Part shown: positions 15,859 to 22,688 of the stretch, piece by piece
How positions within the stretch are numbered: position 1 is the first letter of the stretch
Layout: each line of letters starts with the position of its first letter
Origin: a virus
Reading direction: 5' to 3' (one strand)
IMG/VR virus record: IMGVR_UViG_3300000227_000003
Span: 52,173 to 75,234 of that record
Length of the DNA: 23,062 bases
Position numbers and translations under genes: made by a program
Notes under the pieces: generated by a model
Database searches by the model: none
Seen by the model: the letters and a program-made list of their open reading frames with translations, nothing else
What the model was told of the DNA's origin: nothing

Positions 15859-16377
15859 ATGACTAAATTAATTGCAATTGCTGCTGTTAGTATTGATGGT
15901 ATTATTGGTGTTGACAATGAAATACCATGGTATATACCTGAAGATTTTAATCATTTTAGAAAAACAACAATGGGTAGTTGCATTGTTGTTGGTTATAATA
16001 CATATTTAACACTACCACAAAAAGCATTTGAAAAACGAATGTATTTGGTACTAAATAATCAAATTTCACATATAATACAATTAAAACCAAATGTCTTTCA
16101 AATACCATCAATTGATATGCTTATGCAAATTATTACAAATAGTGATTTTAAATGTGATAAGGTGTTTGTTGCTGGTGGTGCGATGATTTATGAATCACTA
16201 TTAAATTTATGTGATGAAGCCGTAATTACTTGGATTAATAAAAAAATTGAATGGGGAAATAAAAAATTTCCAATGCACATTTTATCAAATAATTTTAATC
16301 CTATTGATATTTCTTCTAATTGGTGTGTTAGTAAAAATCGTATCGAATATAAAATAATTCATTATACTAAAAATTGA
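15859..16377 (+). CDS. folA: Dihydrofolate reductase
   Basis: A 172-residue protein covering the whole DHFR fold. It reduces dihydrofolate to tetrahydrofolate with NADPH, feeding thymidylate synthesis for phage DNA. Motifs: IAAVSIDGIIGVDNEIPW (cofactor and substrate loop), IPEDFNHFRKTTMG with the catalytic acid Asp, IVVGYNTY, VFVAGGAMIYESLL (the GG of the NADPH site) and AVITWI. All key residues are present and length is typical. A phage-encoded DHFR in an A+T-rich genome matches a high thymidine need. No thymidylate synthase is visible in the window. Confidence 0.93.
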   Translation: MTKLIAIAAVSIDGIIGVDNEIPWYIPEDFNHFRKTTMGSCIVVGYNTYLTLPQKAFEKRMYLVLNNQISHIIQLKPNVFQIPSIDMLMQIITNSDFKCDKVFVAGGAMIYESLLNLCDEAVITWINKKIEWGNKKFPMHILSNNFNPIDISSNWCVSKNRIEYKIIHYTKN

Positions 16378-16384
16378 TGTTTTG

Positions 16385-16417
16385 TTGTAACAATATAATA
16401 TTTTTTTCGTATTATAA
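16385..16417 (+). promoter_or_regulatory. Promoter motif TTGTAACA-N12-TTTCGTATTATAA, copy C
   Basis: TTGTAACA (16385-16392), 12 bases, TTTCGTATTATAA (16405-16417). It is on the plus strand, 67 bases before the helicase gene. Its boxes and gap length are identical to copy A on the minus strand. Confidence 0.65.
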
Positions 16418-16484
16418 TTATTATTTCATATCAATATTTTTATGATTACTTTTATTTATTACTGTTTATAATAATGAAATTAAA

Positions 16485-17912
16485 ATGAAAAACATTTCCG
16501 ATGATAAATTATGTCTACCAAATGGTAATATAATAACATTTAATGATGAGCAATATATTGGAATAAAAAAAATTTTGAACTGGTTAAGTAATAATCAAAA
16601 TAATTACTTCACATTAGCGGGATATGCTGGAACTGGTAAAACCACAATTGTAAAAAAAATTATTGATAAATATTCTTTTGGTACTATTATTAGCGCACCT
16701 ACACATAAAGCAAAAAAAGTTATTGTTAATAAAACAGGTATGGGTGGTGCTACTTTACAATCATTATTAGGGTTAAGACCTGATGTGAATCTTGATGATT
16801 TTAATCCAAATGACCCTAAATTTAATTCAATTGCTTTGCCAAAAATTAATGAATATAATTTAGTGATTATTGACGAAGCATCTATGATTAATTTGGAATT
16901 GTTTGAGTTAATTAAGTCAAAAACTTTAAATACAAGAACTAAGGTGTTATTTATTGGTGACCCTGCGCAAATACCACCAATCGGAGAAAATGAAAGCGTT
17001 GTTTTTTATGACAATGATATTGATAAACATTGGTTAACTAAAATTGAAAGACAAAATATACGAAATCCATTAGTATTAGTATATAATGCTCTTAGAAATA
17101 ATTTAGACAAACCAAATGATTGTTTTGAAAGATTTTCAAAAATAAATGAGTATGATGAAGGTGTTATTTTTACTAATGATAAAAATTTTTTCCGTAAAGA
17201 ATTAATTGATAAATTTAATTCTATTGATTTTAAAAAAAATATTGATTATTGTAAGTTAATTGCTTGGAGAAACCAAACAGTATTAAATCTTAATAGAATA
17301 ATTAGAAATGAATTGTATGGAAAAAATGTTGATATCATTGAAGTTGGTGATATCTTAATGGGATATAGAAGTATTATTGATGAAAGATATAATATTAATA
17401 TTATTGATAATGGTGCTGATTATAGAGTAGTTGAAAAATCAAATTTAGAAACTAACAAATACGATATTAAAGGATATAATGTTAAATTACAAGAAGTAAT
17501 TGAAAATTATGAATATCGATATGTCGATATTTTTATTGTTGATATTAATGATTTTGATAACTTACATTTATATGCAGAATTACATGACTTTCTTAGATAT
17601 AGAGCCAAATCAAATAAAAAATTATGGACTGATTATTATAAATTTAGACGTAATAATATTTTATTATCTTCAATAACTCATTTTAAAAATGGTGATAATC
17701 GTAATTCACATGATATTATTTCTAAAGATATGGATTTTGGATATGCTATTACTGGCCATAAATCACAGGGTAGCACATATTCACACGCTTTTATTATGGA
17801 AAATGACATTGATGCTAATTGGCTTGTTAAAGAACGTAATCAAATTAAATATGTTGCATTAACCAGACCAAGTATATCTGCAATTGTATTAACCGATAAA
17901 ATTAACAATTAA
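16485..17912 (+). CDS. SF1B DNA helicase, Dda/RecD2-like
   Basis: A 475-residue ATP-dependent helicase, close in length and motif order to T4 Dda, which unwinds DNA 5' to 3' at replication forks. Seen in order: Q motif FNDEQ (19-23), Walker A GYAGTGKT (46-53), motif Ia SAPTHKAKKV, Walker B VIIDEASM, motif III FIGDPAQIPPIGE, then a UvrD_C_2-like C-terminal domain with GYAITGHKSQGSTYSHAF (motif V) and YVALTRPS (motif VI). No motif is damaged. It belongs to the DNA metabolism module with DHFR and has its own promoter-like motif, so it may be expressed at a different time from its upstream neighbours. Confidence 0.92.
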   Translation: MKNISDDKLCLPNGNIITFNDEQYIGIKKILNWLSNNQNNYFTLAGYAGTGKTTIVKKIIDKYSFGTIISAPTHKAKKVIVNKTGMGGATLQSLLGLRPDVNLDDFNPNDPKFNSIALPKINEYNLVIIDEASMINLELFELIKSKTLNTRTKVLFIGDPAQIPPIGENESVVFYDNDIDKHWLTKIERQNIRNPLVLVYNALRNNLDKPNDCFERFSKINEYDEGVIFTNDKNFFRKELIDKFNSIDFKKNIDYCKLIAWRNQTVLNLNRIIRNELYGKNVDIIEVGDILMGYRSIIDERYNINIIDNGADYRVVEKSNLETNKYDIKGYNVKLQEVIENYEYRYVDIFIVDINDFDNLHLYAELHDFLRYRAKSNKKLWTDYYKFRRNNILLSSITHFKNGDNRNSHDIISKDMDFGYAITGHKSQGSTYSHAFIMENDIDANWLVKERNQIKYVALTRPSISAIVLTDKINN

Positions 17913-17977
17913 CCCAATTGTATTTATTTGAATATTAATCTTTTTTTTATTGTCTATTAATTATATTCATTTTTTTT

Positions 17978-18346
17978 ATGAAAACTTATAAATTTATTAA
18001 AGAAAATAACAAATGGTATATTGATTTGCCTAATTGGATTGGTTCTAAATCATCTTTACAAATGGTTGCTGGTGCTGACAAATTATTAGATTTAATCGCA
18101 AAAGGAGATGATTCCGTATTGCTACTCGTTTCACTAAAAAATTACGATGGCGCTAATCATATTAAAAAATTAAAAAATTGCTTGTTTAATGGTGCTAATT
18201 ATTATTGTGAGTATTATGATAATATTAAAATAAATCATAAATTTTGGCTCTGTAATGTGACAAAATATCTATTCAATCAATTTCCTAATAATATTTATTT
18301 TAATCGTATTAATATTTATAATATTAATCAAATAATATCAATTTAA
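17978..18346 (+). CDS. DUF6717-like family protein
   Basis: A 122-residue protein. Characteristic stretches are YKFIKENNKWYIDLPNW at the N-terminus, SSLQMVAGADKLLDLIAKGDD in the middle (shown only in part) and FWLCNVTKYLFNQFPNNIYF near the C-terminus. These match my memory of a family of unknown function found in phages and bacteria, usually called DUF6717; the assignment is from recall. No catalytic residues are known. It follows the helicase gene by 65 bases and ends 22 bases before the broken ADP-ribosyltransferase gene. Confidence 0.7.
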   Translation: MKTYKFIKENNKWYIDLPNWIGSKSSLQMVAGADKLLDLIAKGDDSVLLLVSLKNYDGANHIKKLKNCLFNGANYYCEYYDNIKINHKFWLCNVTKYLFNQFPNNIYFNRINIYNINQIISI

Positions 18347-18368
18347 TTAGTTTTTATAATTAAATTAT

Positions 18369-19067
18369 ATGCTTATGAATAAAATTATTAATATTATTTT
18401 GGATGAATTAAATGATTTGTTTTATTCAAAATTTACCATTGTTGAAAATGATGTAATATCAAAAATACAAAAAAACAACAAATCTATTAATTTAAATTCT
18501 ATTGATGTTATTGCTTTTCATGGTAGCACCGCTAATCATGATGGCTTTGATGTTAATAAAATTGAAACTGGTGAGAGTAATACATCTTTTGGTTATGAAT
18601 TGTATTTTACTGGATTTTATTAATTGGATTAATGATGGAAAATATAATCCATATAAAAAATTGTTTATAATAATATCGTAAATAATTACAATACTGATAT
18701 TTGTTCTATTATTCATATTTATGAAAATAAATATCAATATGGTAAAAAAATCGCTAATTTCTTAAATAATTATTTATTTAGCGATAAAATACCAAAAATA
18801 TTTTATAAAACTAATTTACATCTGAAAAATCCAATATTTTGGCATAGTAATAATAATCATCACGTCATTTCTATATTAAAACAAAATGAAATTGACAATA
18901 TTGATGATTTAAATGACAAATTGATATATAAAAAAATCGCCAGTTTATAAGGCGGTTTTAATAATGCTTCAAAATTTTTAGACTCAATTAATATAAATTA
19001 AATTGTATATATTGCAGGTACTAAATCAGGCTCTATTAATCATAATTGTTTTAATTATGTTTTATAA
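18369..19067 (+). pseudogene. Broken ADP-ribosyltransferase (ART-PolyVal-like) gene
   Basis: The first 84 codons encode IDVIAFHGST (about 45-54) and SFGYELYFTGF, the His and Tyr motifs of the H-Y-E class of ADP-ribosyltransferases found in phage polyvalent proteins. A TAA at 18621 stops this frame. About 36 bases then read sensibly only in the next frame (NWINDGKYNPYKK), after which the original frame resumes and stays open to TAA 18948. It continues as GGFNNASKFLDSININ, TAA at 18999, then IVYIAGTKSG ... CFNYV to TAA 19065. That last part matches the usual C-terminus of the family. One intact ancestor thus explains the whole stretch, with a double frameshift and two added stops. An assembly error could explain the frameshifts but not easily all the stops. 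Confidence 0.7.
18933..18959 (+). terminator. Weak terminator-like hairpin inside pseudogene
   Basis: A 9-bp stem (18933-18941 with 18951-18959, one G-U pair), nine-base loop, ending in four T. It contains the in-frame TAA at 18948 in its loop. It may be a terminator gained after the gene broke, or a chance structure in former coding sequence. Confidence 0.3.
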
Positions 19068-19082
19068 AAAGAAGCGTAAAAC

Positions 19083-19103
19083 CCACAGGTCTTTAGCCTG
19101 TGG
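19083..19103. repeat. GC-rich hairpin, possible IS200/IS605-type end
   Basis: A perfect 7-bp stem CCACAGG / CCTGTGG around the loop tctttag, lacking a following T run. GC content is well above the surroundings. A hairpin of this form with TTTAG in its loop is typical of the right ends of IS200/IS605-type elements, but no tnpA or tnpB is present here. Confidence 0.35.
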
Positions 19104-19122
19104 AATGTATGCGACAAAAACA

Positions 19123-19155
19123 TTTGATAGTTCAAATTAAAAATTGTATATTTAC
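19123..19155 (+). promoter_or_regulatory. Candidate Bacteroidota-type promoter
   Basis: TTTG at 19123-19126, a 20-base spacer, then TATATTTAC at 19147-19155. It has the same form as the box at 5866. Transcription would start near 19160, upstream of a strong terminator. Confidence 0.5.
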
Positions 19156-19159
19156 ATTG

Positions 19160-19234
19160 CCTGTACAAAATATTAAAACCTCTTAAAATATGTTAAATTG
19201 CTAAAACAATGATTTTTGTCATTGTTTTTTTTTT
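19160..19234 (+). ncRNA. Candidate short RNA or attenuated leader, about 75 nt
   Basis: A promoter-like element ends at 19155 and a strong hairpin with T run ends at 19234, with no ORF between. The transcript would be about 75 nt and carry a terminator stem. Alternatively it is the leader of the gene at 19259, whose expression would need readthrough of the hairpin. The 5' boundary is an estimate from the promoter position. Confidence 0.3.
19203..19234 (+). terminator. Rho-independent terminator
   Basis: A perfect 10-bp stem (19203-19212 with 19219-19228) with a six-base loop, continuing into a run of ten T. It lies 25 bases before the next start codon rather than after a gene. Confidence 0.75.
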
Positions 19235-19258
19235 ATCATAATTAGTTTAATTTGCCAC

Positions 19259-19849
19259 ATGTTAACTAAAATAAAAAATATGAAGAATCACGCAAAAAAT
19301 GAATTCCATATTTTCGAAAAAGTACAACCTGATGCTGTTGTATTAGAATTTAAAAATGAGATTATGGCTTTGGTAAATAACTTTATGAAAAGTGGACAAA
19401 GTGGAGGCTCTGTACATTATGTCGCAGCAACTATTTCAGAAACAGTTAAAAATCTTTGTTTAGCCAAAACAATAACACCATTAACAGGTGAAAACGACGA
19501 ATGGGTAGATGTAGGATATTTTTATCAAAATAAACGTATGAGTAATATCTTTAAATATAAATATAATAACAAAGCATATAATATTGATGCTATTGTTTGG
19601 GTTAGTGATACTTATTCATTCACAGGCTCTGTTTATCTTGATAATAACGGTAAATTAGAACTCGTTAATTCAAAGTTATTCATTAATATTTTCCCGTTTA
19701 CACCAAAAACATTCTATATCGAAATTGAAAATATCCCTCTTGATAAAAATTTCGCAATAGAAAATGATATTCTATATGATGAGATAGACGGTAATTGCTT
19801 CTATGCTAATATGCTAAAATTAAAGATAATATTAAATATTACTAAGTAG
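19259..19849 (+). CDS. Conserved phage protein (HAKxEF ... PLTGExDEW family), unknown function
   Basis: A 196-residue protein. Distinct motifs are MKNHAKNEFHIF near the N-terminus, MKSGQSGGSVHYV (about 44-56), ITPLTGENDEWVDVG (about 76-90) and YQNKRMSNIFKY (about 94-105), followed by a beta-rich C-terminal half (AYNIDAIVWV, FTGSVYL). I recall this motif set from many phage genomes of different hosts, without a known function. The real start may be ATG 19280, directly before the first motif. Codon use is different from upstream genes, with more C and G at third positions. It lies between two GC-rich hairpins and behind a terminator, so it may be a recent arrival. Confidence 0.75.
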   Translation: MLTKIKNMKNHAKNEFHIFEKVQPDAVVLEFKNEIMALVNNFMKSGQSGGSVHYVAATISETVKNLCLAKTITPLTGENDEWVDVGYFYQNKRMSNIFKYKYNNKAYNIDAIVWVSDTYSFTGSVYLDNNGKLELVNSKLFINIFPFTPKTFYIEIENIPLDKNFAIENDILYDEIDGNCFYANMLKLKIILNITK

Positions 19850-19875
19850 TTAAATATTATAATAATGAATAATTT

Positions 19876-19894
19876 AGTGGGTGGGTAGCCCACT
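19876..19894. repeat. GC-rich hairpin after conserved phage gene
   Basis: AGTGGG (19876-19881) and CCCACT (19889-19894) can pair around TGGGTAG; a tighter GTGGG-TAG-CCCAC fold is also possible. There is no T run, so it is not a normal terminator. Like the hairpin at 19083 it is unusually GC-rich, and the two flank the gene at 19259-19849. Confidence 0.4.
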
Positions 19895-19938
19895 TAATGA
19901 CCGTGATGTTAATATTATTAGCAAATGAATAAAATAAT

Positions 19939-20337
19939 ATGAAAATCGTTACTTTATTTTTTATCATATATCAAAATAAAATTGTATTATTGAAAAGAAG
20001 TAACATTAACTAATATTTTAAAAATAAATACAGCATAATTGGTGACTCTATAATATTTGATGAAAAAACAATTGATGGCATTAAAAGAAAATTATTTGAG
20101 GAAACTAATTTAACTATTGATAATATCAAATTTTTAAATACTTACGATTTATTTAATAAAAAATTTTATGCCTTTGTGAATGAAATTTTTGATTTATATT
20201 TAATTCGTTTAAATAATGAACTTATTAATTTTAAATTATTTACCCCTAATAAATTAAATGACCATCCTGTTGTTCCAACCACTAATATGTTTTATTGCAA
20301 TTTTATTCTAAAATTTAATTCTGGTTTATTCTTTTGA
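19939..20337 (+). pseudogene. Broken Nudix hydrolase gene
   Basis: From ATG 19939 the frame reads MKIVTLFFIIYQNKIVLLKR, the usual N-terminal strand of a Nudix fold, and meets a TAA at 20011. The same frame continues without any further stop to TGA 20335. It contains IIGDSIIFDEKTIDGIKRKLFEETNL (cited only as positions about 34-59), which lines up with the Nudix box GX5EX7REUXEEXGU. In it the first box Gly is Asp, the REU Glu is Lys and the last Gly is Asn, while the two adjacent metal-binding Glu remain. The single in-frame stop plus lost residues indicate a decayed pyrophosphohydrolase gene. Total length of 132 codons is normal for the family. Confidence 0.65.
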
Positions 20338-20392
20338 TTTTATTTTTTTCAGTATTTATTATTGTATTCAATATTAATTATTTCTATTTCTT

Positions 20393-20944
20393 ATGAAGAA
20401 TAATAAAATATATAATATAATTTTTCAATTTATTTTTGAAAATATCGTTTTAAATGATGATATCGATTTTAAAAATAAAAATAATGTCATTTCTTGGCTT
20501 AATAAAAATGCTCCAGATGCTCTATTTGATGTTGACGGTAATCTTGATTGGAATTATACTGATGTTATGACTGGTGATCCTCTTGATGACTTAATTGATA
20601 CTTATATTGATAAATATAAATCCGTCTCTAATTTACCTATTGCTCAAATTTATAGAATGGTTTTACTTAATACTATTGATGACTTAGATTTAAATAATGT
20701 TGGCGTTTTTTGGTCTTTTGATGAAAATGGTGCCGGATTTTATGACATAAAAAAAACTGGTGATTATCTATTTATATTAACCGCTACTGTTAATACTAAT
20801 GATATTGATTGGAAACAAGGTTTTTTTTCATTTTTACTTTATGGTAAAACTGAATTTGATTGCTATATGAAAAAGGGTGCTCCTTGTATTATAACCCATA
20901 TTAACGGTGAAAAACTTTCTAAACCTTTAAATGGTTTTTGCTAA
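20393..20944 (+). CDS. Possible ADP-ribosyltransferase-fold protein
   Basis: A 183-residue intact protein. The N-terminal 80 residues are helical and acidic (FDVDGNLDWNYTDV). The C-terminal 100 residues hold motifs in the order of an R-S-E type ADP-ribosyltransferase: IYRMVLL (Arg88), VFWSFDENGAGFY (Ser108) and GKTEFDCYMKKGAPCIITHI (Glu154-x-Asp156 before a KGAPC loop). The usual ExE is here ExD. The similarity is by eye and the assignment is tentative. Its T- and C-ending codons (tct, gct, ctt) set it and the next gene apart from the upstream module. It lies 16 bases upstream of the metallopeptidase gene and is probably cotranscribed. Confidence 0.5.
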   Translation: MKNNKIYNIIFQFIFENIVLNDDIDFKNKNNVISWLNKNAPDALFDVDGNLDWNYTDVMTGDPLDDLIDTYIDKYKSVSNLPIAQIYRMVLLNTIDDLDLNNVGVFWSFDENGAGFYDIKKTGDYLFILTATVNTNDIDWKQGFFSFLLYGKTEFDCYMKKGAPCIITHINGEKLSKPLNGFC

Positions 20945-20959
20945 TTTATTAATATTATT

Positions 20960-21910
20960 ATGAATATTAATTATATGTTAAATGAAGAAATTTTAAATTT
21001 ATTTGAAACCTATAAAACAGTTAATGAAATTATTAAACTTGGTAGTGATATTATTAAATTATTATCTAAAGAATGTGTTAATATTCTAAATAAATATGGT
21101 AAATTAAATGATTTACCCGTAATTAATTTATCTTCTATCGATTCTTCTAACTATCTCGAATTAAAAGATTTTATTCATAATTTTAATTTGAAAATTCGTT
21201 TTATTCCTGTTACTTCTTTATCTAATGTTCGTGGTAAATATATAACTAATCTTAATAATAACAATAATTCATATATTGAAATTTTTGTCGAATATAATAC
21301 TATTAATTTAATCATTAATCAATATATCGAATCTCGTAAAGATAATACTTCTTTAGATTATAATAGTATTTATATTACTATTTCCGATAAATTATTTAAT
21401 GCTCTTATTCATGAATTACAGCACGCTTTTGATGATTATCGCTCTAATAATAAAATTTTTCAGTCCACTAAATCAAAAAAATATTTTAATTATCAAAATA
21501 AACTTAATTCTATTAATACTGTTCTTAATAATAAAAATGATAATGATAAAGATGATGATAATTTAAAATCTTCTTTAATTTATAATAAATTAAAACTACA
21601 ACAAATAAATAGATACATTAATTTACCTATGGAGATTTGGGCTAGATTTATTCAAACTGTTGATATCTTATTTTTTAAAGAATTAAAATTTGATGCTAAT
21701 AATAATATTTATTATATTATGCGTCCAATTTATGATGTCGTTTTAGATTTTAAAAAAAATTATCCCCTTTTTAATAATTTATCTGAAAAAATGCAACGTA
21801 AATTAATTAATAAAATTGTACAATTTTGGCATTTTGAAAAAGAAAATTTAGAAAAAGAAAACTTAGAAAATAAAATGAAAATGTTTAATAACAATCCCAA
21901 TAAAAAATAA
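20960..21910 (+). CDS. HExxH zinc metallopeptidase (phage type)
   Basis: A 316-residue protein. The active-site motif is ALIHELQHAFDDYRS (about 148-162) with His151, Glu152 and His155. About 70 residues later LPMEIWARF (Glu225) supplies a likely third zinc ligand, as in gluzincins. Between them is a long acidic, Asn/Asp/Lys-rich linker (about 185-210). This HELQHAxDDxR ... LPxExxARF pattern is found in phage polyvalent or virion-associated peptidases. The site is complete, so it should be active, unlike several neighbours. The C-terminus is a Glu/Lys-rich helix with a repeated KENLE unit. No signal peptide is seen; cytoplasmic or injected action is possible. Confidence 0.7.
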   Translation: MNINYMLNEEILNLFETYKTVNEIIKLGSDIIKLLSKECVNILNKYGKLNDLPVINLSSIDSSNYLELKDFIHNFNLKIRFIPVTSLSNVRGKYITNLNNNNNSYIEIFVEYNTINLIINQYIESRKDNTSLDYNSIYITISDKLFNALIHELQHAFDDYRSNNKIFQSTKSKKYFNYQNKLNSINTVLNNKNDNDKDDDNLKSSLIYNKLKLQQINRYINLPMEIWARFIQTVDILFFKELKFDANNNIYYIMRPIYDVVLDFKKNYPLFNNLSEKMQRKLINKIVQFWHFEKENLEKENLENKMKMFNNNPNKK

Positions 21911-22051
21911 TTATTTTTTTATATCTATTTTTTATTTATATCGATTGTTGCCTTTTTAAAAAAAAATTCATTTAACTAATCTTAAATCTTTTAATCTTTT
22001 AATATTTTAAATATTAATTATATTTCTGATTATTGGTATTTTTTTGATTAA
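21911..22051 (+). other. T-rich non-coding stretch
   Basis: Very T-rich on the plus strand with many stops in all frames. No promoter, hairpin or ORF is convincing. It may be the more decayed beginning of the remnant that follows. Confidence 0.4.
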
Positions 22052-22305
22052 TATTCTTATATCTTAATTTTTTTAGATATTGATATTTATATTTATGGCT
22101 TATCTAAATATGGCGATAATAAATTACGTAATTTTTTTATTATTTATGAATTTTCATGTGAAATTTATCTCTAATAACAAATTGGACTATATTTATCTTA
22201 TTAATATTACTATTGATTCTCTTATTGATGATATTTATATTAACTAATTGTATTGTTACTTTCGAATTTATTATTGTTGATCCTGGTATTATATCTTTCG
22301 ATTAA
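22052..22305 (+). pseudogene. Decayed coding remnant, unknown product
   Basis: Protein-like sequence appears in three frames in succession: a frame from 22052 to TAA 22172 (with YGLSKYGDNKLRNFFIIYEF), then a second frame from about 22173 to TAA 22245 (NKLDYIYLINITIDSLIDDI), then a third to TAA 22303 (CIVTFEFIIVDPGIISFD). Codon use is like the two intact genes upstream. The most economical reading is one gene with two frameshifts and no surviving start. No family is recognised. Confidence 0.4.
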
Positions 22306-22373
22306 AATAACATTATTTTATTTTAATTTTATTTTTCTTTCACAATTCTATTTATTTTATTATTCTAATTCTT

Positions 22374-22404
22374 GTACCATAATCCCATTTTATCGTACCA
22401 TAAT
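22374..22404 (+). repeat. Two direct repeats GTACCATAAT, 21 bases apart
   Basis: Identical 10-mers at 22374-22383 and 22395-22404. The 21-base period equals two DNA turns, so both would face the same side of the helix, as for a repressor or initiator site. Only two copies are present. Confidence 0.5.
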
Positions 22405-22452
22405 TATTAATCTTTTATTATTATATTGTTATTCTTTCGTTTATATTGAATA

Positions 22453-22500
22453 CTGATTATCAATGTGTTAGACATTATATGTTAAATGTTTGATAATCAG
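22453..22500. repeat. Perfect 11-bp inverted repeat with 26-bp centre
   Basis: CTGATTATCAA (22453-22463) and TTGATAATCAG (22490-22500) flank 26 bases. It sits at the end of the T-rich stretch. No T run follows, so a terminator is unlikely; a recombination, element-end or protein-binding site is possible. Confidence 0.6.
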
Positions 22501-22532
22501 ATAGTGTTTAAAAGTGGAAATTTGTGGTAAAA

Positions 22533-22575
22533 AATGGTAATTTGGTGTCCCACCATTAACATCGGCGACACAATT
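22533..22575. repeat. Second dyad at composition boundary
   Basis: AATGGT (22533-22538) pairs with ACCATT (22552-22557), and TGGTG with CACCA nested inside. It is more GC-rich than its surroundings and is followed by a short T run and then the start of the A-rich sequence. Confidence 0.35.
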
Positions 22576-22688
22576 TTTAATTTAAAAAAGTATAAATTAT
22601 AAAAAAAAATAAAATAAAAAAATAATAATAGCAATATTTATAATAGTAGTATAAAATAAAAATAACAGTATTAGATAAAACAGGAATA
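22576..22688 (+). other. A-rich, T-poor non-coding stretch
   Basis: Almost only A with scattered T on the plus strand, no ORF. It contrasts sharply with the T-rich sequence ending near 22450. It may be the leader of the small gene that follows. Confidence 0.4.

Noticed and set aside
22253-22456. Open frame of 67 codons with hydrophobic, low-complexity product
   Set aside because: TTG start, almost only Leu/Ile/Phe/Tyr from T-rich DNA, and it overlaps the decayed remnant in another frame; no sign of selection as a protein.
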